A stretch of 64,000 nucleotides of DNA from Ideonella_A sp963843805 (GCA_963843805.1 CAWJLY010000001.1:124001-188000), one strand, 5' to 3'; counted from the stretch's first letter, positions 9,951 through 19,537 are shown. The notes: generated from the letters alone by a model not told the origin. Numbers and translations are program-made.

Positions 9951-11419
9951 ATCCGGCCACGACCGCGCTGCGACTCAACGCCACGCTGGCCAGCCAGTGG
10001 GCGCAGGTCGGCACGCGCTTCCTGCCGTTCGCCGACGCGGCCACGCGCGGAGCTGCCGCTGGCCGCGCTGCTGCGCCTGTCGCTGTTCCAGGTGTCGGTC
10101 GGCATGGCGCTGGTGCTGCTGATCGGCACGCTGAACCGCGTGATGATCGTCGAGCTCGGCGTGCCGGCCTGGCTGGTCTCGCTGATGGTGGCGCTGCCGC
10201 TGGTGTTCGCGCCGTTCCGCGCGCTGGTCGGCTTCCGCTCCGACAACCACCGCTCGGTGCTCGGCTGGAAGCGCGTGCCCTACATCTGGATGGGCACGCT
10301 GCTGCAGTTCGGCGGGCTGGCGATCATGCCGTTCGCGCTGATCGTGCTGTCGGGCGACACGCAACGGCCCGGCCTGGATCGGCCACGTCGGCGCGGCGCT
10401 CGCCTTCCTGCTGGTCGGCGCCGGGCCTGCACACCACGCAGACCGCCGGCCTGGCGCTGGCCACCGACCTGGCGCCGCCGGACAGCGCGGCCGCGCGTGG
10501 TGGCGCTGATGTACGTGATGCTGCTGCTCGGCATGGTGGTCAGCGCGCTGGTCTTCGGCGCTGCTGCTGCGCCGACTTCAGCCAGGTCGAGCTGATCCAG
10601 GTGGTCCAGGGCGCGGCGCTGCTGACGATGGTGCTCAACCTGGTCGCGCTGTGGAAGCAGGAGGCGCGCGACCCGGCCGCACCGCGCCGCGCGGCGAGCC
10701 GCGGCCGTCGTTCCGCGCGCACGTGGCGCGCGCTTCGCGGCGCGCGGCCAGTCGATCCGCCTGCTGGTGGCGGTCGGCCTCGGCACCGCGGCCTTCAGCA
10801 TGCAGGACATCCTGCTCGAGCCCTACGGCGGCCAGATCCTGCACCTGCCGGTCGGCGCGACGACCACGCTGACCGCGATGATGGCCTGCGGCGCGCTCGC
10901 CGCCTTCGCGCTGGCGGCGCGCTGGCTGCAGCACGGCGGCGATCGCCCACCGGCTGGCCGCGCTGCGGCGTGCTGGCCGGCATCGTCGCCTTCTCCTGCG
11001 TGATCTTCGCCGAGCCGCTGGGCTCGCCGACTGCTGTTCCGCCTCGGCGCGGCGCTGATCGGCTTCGGCGGCGGGCTGTTCTCGGTCGGCACGCTGACCG
11101 CCGCGATGAACCTGGAGACCGACGGCCAGAACGGCCTGGCGCTCGGCGCCTGGGGCGCGGTGCAGGCCTCGTGCGCCGGCCTCGCCATCGCGGTCGGCGG
11201 CGCGCTGCGCGACGGCGTCTCGGACCTGGCGCGCACGGCGCGCTCGGCCCGGCGCTGACGAGCCCGGCGATCGGCTACAGCTTCGTCTACCACCTCGAGA
11301 TCGTAGCTGCTGTTCGCGACGCTGATCGCGATCGGCCCGCTGGTCCGCACGCGCGCGCAGCGAGCCGCGCACTCAGCCGCCAGCGCGGCAGATTCGGCCT
11401 CGCCGAATTTCCCGGCTGA
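9947..11419 (+). CDS. lhaA: Light-harvesting assembly protein LhaA, PucC/BCH family (frameshifted)
   Basis: LhaA is a 12-helix major-facilitator-like membrane protein thought to deliver bacteriochlorophyll during LH1 and reaction-centre assembly. Starting MNPATTALRLNATLASQWAQ, it shows VGMALVLLIGTLNRVMIVEL, the family signature GFRSDNHRSVLGWKRVPYIW, ALMYVMLLLGMVVSALVFGA, SIRLLVAVGLGTAAFSMQDI and GGGLFSVGTLTAAMNLETDG, distributed over the three frames. About ten single-base changes are inferred. The C-terminus GYSFVYHLEIV followed by RALSRQRGRFGLAEFPG is continuous to the stop. puhA follows after 29 bases with its own Shine-Dalgarno site, the usual lhaA-puhA order. Confidence 0.9.
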   Translation: MNPATTALRLNATLASQWAQVGTRFLPFADAATRGAAAGRAAAPVAVPGVGRHGAGAADRHAEPRDDRRARRAGLAGLADGGAAAGVRAVPRAGRLPLRQPPLGARLEARALHLDGHAAAVRRAGDHAVRADRAVGRHATARPGSATSARRSPSCWSAPGLHTTQTAGLALATDLAPPDSAAARGGADVRDAAARHGGQRAGLRRCCCADFSQVELIQVVQGAALLTMVLNLVALWKQEARDPAAPRRAASRGRRSARTWRALRGARPVDPPAGGGRPRHRGLQHAGHPARALRRPDPAPAGRRDDHADRDDGLRRARRLRAGGALAAARRRSPTGWPRCGVLAGIVAFSCVIFAEPLGSPTAVPPRRGADRLRRRAVLGRHADRRDEPGDRRPERPGARRLGRGAGLVRRPRHRGRRRAARRRLGPGAHGALGPALTSPAIGYSFVYHLEIVAAVRDADRDRPAGPHARAASRALSRQRGRFGLAEFPG

Positions 11420-11448
11420 TCCGATTCACACGCCACAGGAGACCATCC

Positions 11449-12224
11449 ATGGGAACCGGAGCCATCACCGCCTAATCGACGTGGCGCAGATCGTGCTCTA
11501 CGTCTTCTGGGTATTCTTCGCCGGGCTCATCTACTACCTGCACCGCGAGGACAAGCGCGAGGGCTATCCGCTGGAATCGGACCGCTCGCGCCGGTCGCAT
11601 CAAGGTGCAGGGCTGGCCGGCGTGCCCGAGCCCAAGACCTACCTGCTGCGCGACGGCCGCATCGTGATGGCGCCGAACTTCCGCGTCTCGACGCAGATCG
11701 CTGGCGGCGCGCCAGCGGCAGCACCTCGGCGCGCCGCTCGAGCCGACCGGCGACCCGATGCTCGGCGGCATCGGGCCCGGGCTCCTACGCCGACCGCGCC
11801 GACATTGCCGACACCACCGTCGACGGCGACCCGCGCATCGTGCCGCTGCGCGCCGCGCCCGGCTTCGAGCGTCGTCGCCGCAGGACCCGGATCCGCGCGG
11901 CCTGCCGGTCATCGGCGCCGACGGCGCGGTCGCCGGCACCGTGAGCGACATGTGGGTCGACCGTGCCGAAGTGCTGTTCCGCTACCTCGAAGTCGAGGTG
12001 CGGTGGCGCGGCGGCAGGCGCCGCGTGCTGCTGCCGATCAACTTCTCCCGCATCGGCCGGCAACGCGGTCCAGGTGCGCTCGATCCTGGCGGCGCAGTTC
12101 GCCGGCGTGCCCGGCACGCGCAACCCCGACGCCGTCACCTTGCTCGAAGAGGACAAGATCATGGCCTACTACGGCGGCGGCACGCTTGTACGCCACGCCG
12201 GCGCGCCAGGAGCCGCTGCTGTGA
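11449..12224 (+). CDS. puhA: Photosynthetic reaction centre H subunit (frameshifted)
   Basis: PuhA is the H subunit of the type II reaction centre. It has one transmembrane helix and a cytoplasmic beta-barrel involved in proton transfer to the secondary quinone. AGGAGA lies 7 bases before ATG 11449. Translation gives MGTGAITA and then a premature TAA caused by one missing base; the other frame continues IDVAQIVLYVFWVFFAGLIY (helix, about residues 9-30) and HREDKREGYPLESDR. Later pieces are VPEPKTYLLRDGRIVMAPN, DPRGLPVIGADGAVAGTVSD, MWVDRAEVLFRYLEVEV and EDKIMAYYGGGTL, then YATPARQEPLL at the C-terminus. Several further single-base changes occur. The length, about 258 residues, is normal. Confidence 0.93.
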
Positions 12225-12918
12225 TCGCCGCACGACCAGGCGCCCGAGCACGAGTTCGAGGCCGCGCCCGGCCTGCCCGAGGCGCTGCCGCGCAGGCGAG
12301 CGCATGCTGTGGCAGGGCGCGCCCGACTGGCGCGTGCTGGCGCGCGACGCGCTGCACATGCGCGGCTCGTCGCCGTCTATTTCGGCGTGCTGCTGGTCTG
12401 GCGCGGCGCCGGCGTGCTGGCCGACGGCGGCAGCGTGGCTCGACGCGGCCTGGTCGATGCTGTGGCTGCTGCCGCTGGCCGCCGCTGGCGCTCGGCGCTG
12501 CTGGCGTGCTGGCCTGGCTGATCGGCCGCACCACGCGTCTACACGATCACCGACCGGCGCGTCGTGATGCGCATCGGCATCGTGCTGACCATCACCTTCA
12601 ACCTGCCGCTATCGCAGATCGAAGCGGCCGGCCTGCATGCGCACGCGGACGGCAGCGGCGACATCGCGTCTGCATGCTCGACCGGCACCGACCGCATCGC
12701 CTACCTGCACCTGTGGCCGCATGCGCGGCCGTGGCAGCCTGAGGCGCACCCAGCCGATGCTGCGCGCGTTGCCGCAGGCTGCGAGCGTGGCGGCCACTGC
12801 TGGCGATCGGCGCTGGCCGATTCGGCCGATCGACCGGCCGTCGCGGCCCGCGGTGTCGACGCCGCCCCGACAGACAGCCAGCCAGTGCTCGGTCGACGGC
12901 CAGGCGCTGGCCGCCTGA
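12221..12918 (+). CDS. puhB: Photosynthetic complex assembly protein PuhB (frameshifted)
   Basis: PuhB is a membrane protein with a bacterial PH-like domain needed for reaction-centre assembly. A GTG at 12221 overlaps the puhA stop. After an early frame change the family N-terminus EHEFEAAPGLPEALP and GERMLWQGAPDWRVLARDAL can be read. Hydrophobic segments VYFGVLLVWRGAGVLADGGS and AWSMLWLLPLAA follow, then the PH-domain strands ITDRRVVMRIGIVLTITFNL and PLSQIEAAGLHAHADGSGDI. The last part (IAYLHLWPHARPWQ, RRTQPMLRALPQAA) leads to a stop at 12918. Both ends are approximate because of at least six frame changes. Confidence 0.8.
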
Positions 12919-12952
12919 TCGATCGTCCTTGCAAGCCATCCGGACACCCATC

Positions 12953-13427
12953 ATGAGCCACGCACCACGCCGCGCACAGCCGGCTTTCCGCGCGCGCCGC
13001 TGGTCGCGGTCGGCGCCTGCTGCTCGCGATCCTGCTGGCGGTGGCCGCCGTGCGCTTCACCGGCGTCGGCGTGGTCAGCGTGCCCGACGCGCCGGCGGTG
13101 CAGCGTGCGCGAGTTCCGCTTCGAGGACCGGCCCGACGGCAGCATCGTCGTGCTCGACGCGCAGCGGCAGCGGCTGCGTCGACACCGTCGCACCCGGCAC
13201 CAACGGCTTCCTGCGCGGCACGATGCGCGGCCTGGCGCGCGAGCGCAAGCGCCAGGGCGTCGGCCCGGAGCTGCCGTTTCGCATGATCGGCCGCGCCGAC
13301 GGCAAGCTGACGCTGGAAGATCCCGGCACCGGGCGCCGCGTCGACCTCGGCTCGTTCGGGCCGACCAACGCCGCCGTGTTCGCCCAGCTGATGGCCACGG
13401 CGCTGAGAGCCTGCCACGGCGCATTGA
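12953..13427 (+). CDS. puhC: Photosynthetic complex assembly protein PuhC (frameshifted)
   Basis: PuhC is a single-pass membrane protein with a periplasmic domain that helps organise the reaction centre with LH1. The start MSHAPRRAQPAF is followed, after a shift, by a hydrophobic helix (LLLAILLAVAAVRFTGVGVV). The periplasmic part reads REFRFEDRPDGSIVVLDA, DTVAPGTNGFLRGTMRGLAR, ERKRQGVGPELPFRMIGRAD and GRRVDLGSFGPTNAAVFAQL, which is the family signature. The frame carrying this signature stays open past the expected end. The other frame has stops at 13404 and 13425, so the end given is approximate. The length, about 155 residues, fits the family. Confidence 0.82.
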
Positions 13428-13456
13428 CAACACCACCGGCCACCACTGGACACCAC

Positions 13457-14555
13457 ATGACACGCCGCACGAAACCAGGCCAGCATGCCACCGATGCGGC
13501 CAACGCAGCATCAACCAGTCGACCAACACCGCGCTGCAGGACACGGTGCTGACGCCGCGCTTCTACACCACCGACTTCGCCGCGATGGACCGCATCGACG
13601 TCGAGCCGATCCGCGCCGCAGTGGGACGCGCTGATGGACGAGTTCCGCGCCGACAACAACACCGACCACTTCCAGCGCCCGGCCGACATGATGGCCGACT
13701 GCTCGGACCTGCCGCCCGCGCTCTACAAGGAGTTCTCCGACTTCCTGATCAGCTCGATCACCTCCGAGTTTTCCGGCTGCGTGCTCTACGCCGAGATCCG
13801 GAAGCGCGTGACGCAACCCCGACATGAAGGAGCTGTTCGGCTACATGGCGCGCGACGAGTCGCGCCATGCCGGCTTCATCAACCAGTGGCTGAAGGACTT
13901 CGGCATCGGCGTCGACCTGGGCTTTCTGGCGCGGGCCAAGAAGGACACCTACTTCCGGCCCAAGTTCATCTTCTATGCGACCTACCTGTCCGAGAAGATC
14001 GGCTACGCGCGCTACATCGCGATCTACCGCCAGGTCGAGCGGCACCCGGAGCTGTGCTTCCATCCGATCTTCAAATGGTTCGAGCGCTGGTGCAACGACG
14101 AGTTCCGCCACGGCGAGGCGTTCGCGCTGCTGATGCGCGCCAACCCGCAGCTGCTGACGCGGCGTCAACAAGCTGTGGATCCGCTTCTTCGTGCTGGCGG
14201 TGTTCGCCACCATGTACGTGCGCGACCACCAGCGGCCCGAGATGCACGCGCGCGATGGGCCTGGACGCCGACCGAATACGACTTCGACGTGTTCCGCATC
14301 ACCTCCGAGATCACCCAGCAGGTGTTCCCGCTGACGCTGGATCTGGACGATCCGCGCTTCCGCGCCGGCCTGGAGCGGCTGCGCCGGATCTCGGTCGCCA
14401 CCGAAGCGGCCAAGGCGCGCGGCGGGCTCGGCGGCGCGATTGAAGCGGCTCGGGCTGGGAGCCTCGGCGGGCACTCGCCTTCGTGCGCCTGTACTGCCTG
14501 CCGGCCAAGCCCAACACGCTGCCGCAGAACGTCGCGCCTCGCGCCGACCTGGTAG
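13457..14555 (+). CDS. acsF: Aerobic Mg-protoporphyrin IX monomethyl ester oxidative cyclase AcsF (frameshifted)
   Basis: AcsF is a di-iron monooxygenase that forms the isocyclic E ring using O2. The start MTRRTKPGQHATDAANA joins, after a shift near 13507, to STNTALQDTVLTPRFYTTDF. The core shows SSITSEFSGCVLYAEIRKR, the iron-ligand motifs DESRHAGF and DEFRHGEAF, and IFYATYLSEKIGYARYIAIY. After further shifts near 13625, 13815, 14165, 14255 and 14450 the end reads CLPAKPNTLPQN then VRLAPTW. The length, about 366 residues, is normal. Its position between puhC and puhE matches Rubrivivax-type clusters and implies that pigment synthesis can run under oxygen. Confidence 0.93.
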
Positions 14556-15354
14556 CCCGCGCGCTGTCGCAGTCTACCTGCTGCCCGTCCTCTACACGCT
14601 GTTCGTGTGGTGGTTCAGCACGGGCGTGATCCTCTACCTGAACGGCCTGCCGCGGCGCACGCACCACTGGACGATGCTCGGCGCGACCGTCCTGCTGGGC
14701 CTCGCGCTGGTCGGCCTGGCCGCCACCCGCGACGACACCCGCATCACGCGGGGCGTACCTGGCCTTCACCTGCGCGCTGCTGGTCTGGGCCTGGCAGGAG
14801 GTCGCCTTCCTGCTGGGCTACGTCACCGGTCCGCGCCGCAGCGCCCTGCCCGGCCGGCGCACCGGCTGGCGGCGCGCCGGGCTTCGCGCTGCAGACACTG
14901 CTGCACCACGAGCTCGCGCTGATCGTGCTCGGCGCGGCGCGTGCTGGCCGCTACCTGGGGCGGCAGCAACCCGACCGGCTGGGCGACCTTCGTGATCCTC
15001 TGGGTGATGCGGCAGAGCGCCAAGCTGAACGTGTTTCTCGGGCGTGCGCAACCTGAGCCGAGGACTTCCTGCCGCACGCACCTGCAATACCTGCAGACCT
15101 ACTTTCAGCCGCGCGCCGATGAACGCGCTGTTTCCGGTGTCGGTGGCGGCGTCGAGCTGGCTGGCGGTGCTGCTGTGGCAGGCGGCGACGGCAGCACGGC
15201 GTCGGCGCCGTTCGACGGCCACCGCGCTGACCTTCGCAGGCGCCTTGTTGAGCTGGCCATCCTCGAGCACGGGTTCATGGTGCTGCCGCTGCCTTCGCAG
15301 GCGCTCTGGCAATGGGGTTTACGCTCACGGGTCGACCGAAGCCACCCGGCATAG
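14556..15354 (+). CDS. puhE: PuhE-type membrane protein (DUF3623), photosynthesis-linked (frameshifted)
   Basis: PuhE is a polytopic membrane protein found in puh clusters and thought to modulate bacteriochlorophyll supply or reaction-centre assembly. No start codon is visible; homology begins at VYLLPVLYTLFVWWFSTGVI just after the acsF stop, so the 5' end is probably affected by an error. Family pieces are YLNGLPRRTHHWTMLGATVL, LVWAWQEVAFLLGYVTGP, LQTLLHHELALIVLGAA, TWGGSNPTGWATFVILWVM and RQSAKLNVFLGV, then ILEHGFMVLPLPSQALWQWG near the C-terminus. About seven frame changes are inferred. The expected size of about 265 residues fits. Confidence 0.82.
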
Positions 15355-15427
15355 AAAATCAGCCTGCGATGACAACGCCGGTCATCCTGCAAACTGAACG
15401 CTCGCACGCTCGAAGGACGCGAACGAC

Positions 15428-16835
15428 GTGACCCACGGCACCCGGCGATCAGCCCGACCTCGCGGCACTGTCGGCGTGGGCACCCGAGCTGGCCAAGACC
15501 TTTGTCTCGCTGGCCAGCGACATCGCCCTCGTCATCGACGGCGACGGGCGTGATCCGCAACGTCGCCCAGGGCGACGCCGAGCCGATCGCACCGGGCGCT
15601 CACCAGTGGGTCGGACGGCGCCTGGGTCGACACCGTCAGCGGCGAGACGCGTCCGAAGATCGAGAACCTGCTTGAAAGAAGTCGCGACCACCGGCATCGC
15701 CCGCCGCCGCGAGGTCAATCACCCGCTGCGGCTTGGATGCCAGCATTCCGGTCGCCTATACCGCGATCCGGCTGGGCGTCAACGGCCCGGTGCTGGCCGT
15801 CGGCCGCGACCTGCGCACGATCGCGGCGATCCAGCAGCGCTACATCGAATCGCAGCAGGACATGGAGCGCGGCTACTGGCGGGCGCGCCAGGCCGAGGCC
15901 CGCTACCGGCTGCTGTTCCAGGTGGCCACCGACGCGGTGATCGTGGTCGACGGCGAAACGCCTGCAGATCGTCGAGGCCAACCAGGCCGCTGCCACGCTG
16001 TTCGACGGCGACGGCCGAGCAACTGATCGGCGCCAAGCTCAGTGCCGGCTTCGAGCACCATTCGCGCGGCGCAGTGAACGAATTGCTGGGGCATGCCCGC
16101 ACCACCGGCCAGAGCGGCGAGATCCGTGCCCGGCTGCTGGGCACGCTGACCACCACCAGCGTGGTGGCGACGCCGTTCCGCGCCGACGACGCGATGCGCC
16201 TGCTGGTGCGCATGCGCGCGCATCGATGCCGGCGCGACCACGGCCTCGCTGAACCGCACCTTGGCCCGGCTGGTGGATGACAGCCAGCGACGGCGTGGTG
16301 GTCACCGATTCGAGCGGCCGCATCCTGATGGCCAATCCGGCCTTCGTGGCGCTGGTCGGCCTGGACGGCGAATCGCAGGCCAAGGGCCAGCCGCTGATGA
16401 GCTGGCTCGGCATCGCCGACCGACCGCTGGCGGCGCTGGTGTCGCAGGTCCGGCGCGACGGCATCGCCAGCGCAGGTCGATGTCCTGGGTCGCGCGTGCA
16501 GCGGCGTTCGGCTGTGCCAGGTCGAAGTCTCGGCCGCGCTGCTGACCGAGGGCGACCAGGAATGCATCGGCTTCACGATCCGCCCGCAGGCCGCGGTGCA
16601 CGCCGCGGACGTCGCCGCTGGCAGAACGCTGGCTCGAGCGCTCACCGGCTTGCTCGGCGCGTGCCTTCAGAGCTCTGCGCGAGTCGCGGCGCTCGGCCGA
16701 GCGCAGCTTCATGCAAGCCGCGCTGGCGCGCAGGCCGACGACGGCGAGGCGGCGGCGCTGCTGCTGGGCATCGGCGCCGCGAATGCCTTGAGCAGCGCAT
16801 ACGGGCACGCACGACGCCGGCAGAGGCGCGCATAG
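15428..16835 (+). CDS. ppsR: PpsR/CrtJ-type photosynthesis repressor (frameshifted)
   Basis: PpsR (CrtJ) is a PAS-domain repressor that binds TGT-N12-ACA sites upstream of photosynthesis genes under oxygen. AAGGA at 15413 precedes GTG 15428. Readable pieces in order are DQPDLAALSAWAPELAKTFV, SLASDIALVIDGD, AYTAIRLGVNGPVLAVGRDL, the coiled linker QQRYIESQQDMERGYWRARQ, PAS 2 (YRLLFQVATDAVIVVDGET) and PAS 3 (DGVVVTDSSGRILMANPAFV). The C-terminal Fis-type helix-turn-helix region reads AERSFMQAALARAGDDGEAA. About ten frame changes occur, and the DNA-binding end is the least certain part. The stop (TAG at 16833) overlaps the bphP start, implying translational coupling with the photoreceptor. Confidence 0.87.
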
Positions 16836-19032
16836 TGCTGATCAGCCCTGCTTTCGGCCAGGCCGACCTCACCAACTGCGAACGTGAGCTGATCCACCTT
16901 GCCGGCTCGGTGCAGCCGCACGGCGTGCTGCTGGCGCTGCGCGAGCCCGACCTGCGCATCGTGCAGGCCAGCGCCAACGTCGAGGCCTGCTCGGGCTGCC
17001 GCCGGAAGCGGCTGCTGAAGCAACCGGTGGCCGAACTGGGTGGCGACATCGCAGGCCGCATCCGGCAGGTCTGCGCCGCAGCGCGCCGACCTCGCCGAGC
17101 CGGCGCCGCTGCGCTGCCAGCGTGCACGTCGACGGCGGCCGCGCGCACTTCGAAGGCACGCTGCACCGCATCGCCGGCGAACGTGCTGCTGGTCGAGACT
17201 CGAACCCGTGGATGGCGGCCCGACGCAGGCGTCGAGACCGTCGACATTCCCGAGCACCGCAGTTGCTCGAACTGCTGGGCGCGGCGGTGCAGCGCTTCAG
17301 CAGCGCGTCGGCCATCGGCACGCTGGCCGACGGCGTCGTCAGCAGCTTCCGCGACATGCTCGGCTACGACCGGGTGATGGTCTACAAGTTCGATCCCGAC
17401 GGCCACGGCAAGATCATCGCCGAGGCGCGCGACCCGCGGCTCGAATCGCTGCTCGGCCACCACTACCCGGCCTCCGACATCCCGCAGCGCGCGCGCGAGC
17501 TCTACCTGCGCAACGCGGCTGCGCGTGCTGGTCGACGTGCACTACGAGCCGTCGCCGCTGGTGCCGCGCCAGCTGCCCGGGCACGGCGACGAGCTGGACA
17601 TGTCGATGTGCTATCTGCGCAGCATGTCGCCGCTGCACCTGCAGTACCTGAAGAACATGGGCGTGACCGCGACGCTGGTGGTGTCGCTGGTGCGCGAAGG
17701 CCGGCTGTGGGGCCTGATCGCCTGCCACCACTACTCGCCGCGCAACCTGCGCTTCGCGGTGCGCGTCGGCGGCCGACCTGCTGGCCGAGGTCGATCTCGA
17801 CGCGCATCGCCGCGATCGAGAACTATGCCCATGCGCAGGTCGCGATCCAGGTCCGGCGCCTCGAGCAGCGGCTGGTCGAGGCGACGTCCACCGAAGGCGA
17901 CTGGCGGCTCGCGCTGTTCCGCAATCCGCGCACCGTGCTGCAGCCGCTCGAGGCCACCGGCGCGGCGCTGTTCCACGACGGCGAGCTGCTGACCGCCGGC
18001 GAGACACCCTCCACCGCCGAGCTGCGCGCGCTGATGCAATGGATCGATGGCCAGCCCTTCGACGGGCTGTTCAGCTGCTCGTCGGTGGCGCGCGCCAACG
18101 CCGACGCTCGATTCGCTGACGCCCACCGCCAGCGGCGTGCTGGCGGTCAAGCTGTCGACCTCGCAGCCCGACTACCTGATGTGGTTCCGCAAGGAGCAGC
18201 TGCTGACGGTGACCTGGGCCGGCGACCCGTCCAAGCCGATGGTCGGCCAACAACCCGCTCGAACTGTCGCCGCGCCGCTCGTTCGCCGCCTGGTCGGAGA
18301 TCGTGCGCGGCACCGCGCTGCCCTGGTCGAACAGCGAACTCGCGCTGGGCGCGCGCCTTCGGCGCGTCGCTGATCGACATCATCGTGCAGATCAACGCCG
18401 TGCGACTGCTGATCGCCGAGCACCAGCTGGCGCAGATCCGAATTACCGTCGACAGCTCGGTCGAGCCGGTCGTGATCGGCAATGCCAACGGGCAGGCGTT
18501 GTTCGCCAACAAGGCCTTTGCGGCGATGTCGAGTCGGGAGCGCAATACGCCGCTCGACAACCTGCCGACGCTCTTCTCGCAGCCCCAGCTGATCGACAAG
18601 GTGTTGGTGTCGCTGCGCCAGGAACGCCGCCCGTGGCGCGGCGAGCTCGAACTTCTGTTGCCGGGCGGAAGGGTTCTGCCAGTTGCAGTGCGGGCTGAAG
18701 TGGTCCCGGCGCGAGACGGATCGGTGCTCGGCTTCTTCCTGATCTTCGTCGACCTGACCGACAGCCAGCGCGCCAGCAAGGCGCGCCACGACCTCGAACA
18801 ATCCCTGTACCGCGCGGTCGAAAAGGCGCCAACACATGACGGCAACGCCATTGAACAGGACGATGTCATCGGCGCCATCCTTTCCAACGCCAGCCTCGCC
18901 GCAATGGACATCGCCGACGGCAGTGGTGCCCCGACCGTTGCGCCTCAACTGCAGGAAATCGAAGCGTCGACCCGGCGCGCGACCCTCTTATATGAGCGGA
19001 TACACCTGTTCGATCCGACACGGCGTCGCTGA
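16835..19032 (+). CDS. bphP: Bacteriophytochrome, PAS-GAF-PHY with PAS/helical output and no kinase (frameshifted)
   Basis: This red/far-red biliverdin photoreceptor starts at GTG 16835 within the ppsR stop. The N-terminal Cys15 (ADLTNCERELIHLAGSVQPH) is in the position of the biliverdin-attachment Cys. The GAF domain has DRVMVYKFDPDGHGK, the HHYPASDIPQRAREL motif and YLRSMSPLHLQYLKNMGV. The PHY domain ends with the tongue motif PRRSFAAWSEIVRG. A second PAS follows (SVEPVVIGNANGQALFANKA) and then a helical tail (AILSNASLAAMDIADGS, QEIEASTRRATLLYERIHLF). No histidine-kinase H-box or ATPase domain is seen. This architecture matches Rhodopseudomonas BphP1 and Bradyrhizobium BrBphP, which act by binding PpsR. 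About eight frame changes occur, all before 18360. Confidence 0.92.
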
Positions 19033-19081
19033 CGTGGCATGGTGGCTATGAGAGATCGTCGGAGAGCTGGCAGGGCCTCCC

Positions 19082-19364
19082 TCAGTTGAGCACGCGCAAG
19101 CTGCGCCCGGTCGGCGCGGTGTCGAAGACGATGGGGTCGTAACGCTCAGTGCCCTCGGACAAGAAGGACGAGAACTCGTCGAAGGACGCGACTCGGTGGT
19201 GCAGGCGCCCGATGGTTGCGCGCGCAAGGTCGGCGGTGTCGGGTCGATGTTCAGTGCCGCCACGCCGGCGCGCCAGGTACCGACACGGCCGTGTTGCGGC
19301 GCTCGATGCCGAGCATCTCGTCCAGGCCGTCCGCGTCGGTGCTGACCAGCAACGCTGTCACCAT
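19082..19364 (-). pseudogene. arsA: Remnant of arsenite-transporting ATPase ArsA
   Basis: Three consecutive fragments in shifted frames resemble the first nucleotide-binding half of ArsA: TALLVSTDADGLDEMLGIE, ALNIDPTPPTLRAQPSGACTTE (in part) and VASFDEFSSFLSEGTERYD, then IVFDTAPTGRSLRVLN and a stop. The segments STD..LDEMLG, SGACTTE and FDTAPTG are ArsA signatures. The P-loop that should precede them is absent, and everything after about one sixth of the normal protein is gone. The piece follows the truncated second arsC and ends 50 bases from the convergent bphP stop. It is a non-functional deletion product. The identity is fairly sure despite its length. Confidence 0.75.
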
Positions 19365-19378
19365 TGGTCAGGCTCAAT

Positions 19379-19537
19379 TCAAGAAGCAGGACGGCGGCAC
19401 CCCGCGTCAAGGCGTGTTGCGACGGGCGGCGTCTGCAGGTGATACACGGCATCGGGTTCGACGCCGCTGTTGCGCATCATCGCCAGCACATTGCGCGAGG
19501 TGCCACAAGCCGGGTTGTGGAAGATCGGGATGGTCAT
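19379..19537 (-). pseudogene. arsC: Truncated glutaredoxin-type arsenate reductase
   Basis: The 52-residue frame begins MTIPIFHNPACGTSRNVLAM and continues MRNSGVEPDAVYHLQTPP, the N-terminal third of glutaredoxin-dependent ArsC with its catalytic Cys in NPACGTSRN. Family members are about 115-140 residues. Here the sequence departs from the family after about residue 45 and stops, so the Arg triad that completes the active site is missing. Its start overlaps the acr3 stop (ATGA), showing it was once the next gene of the operon. The ArsA remnant follows at once, so a deletion probably joined the two. Confidence 0.8.

Noticed and set aside
15369..15431. ATG at 15369 as the ppsR start
   Set aside because: It gives only about 20 codons and then a stop. 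GTG 15428 has a Shine-Dalgarno site and leads into PpsR sequence after one frame change.
3000..18400. True pseudogenisation of the whole photosynthesis cluster
   Set aside because: Conserved residues and gene ends persist in every gene, with only one-base shifts. The pattern is too uniform for natural decay. It is kept as a possibility to test by read mapping.
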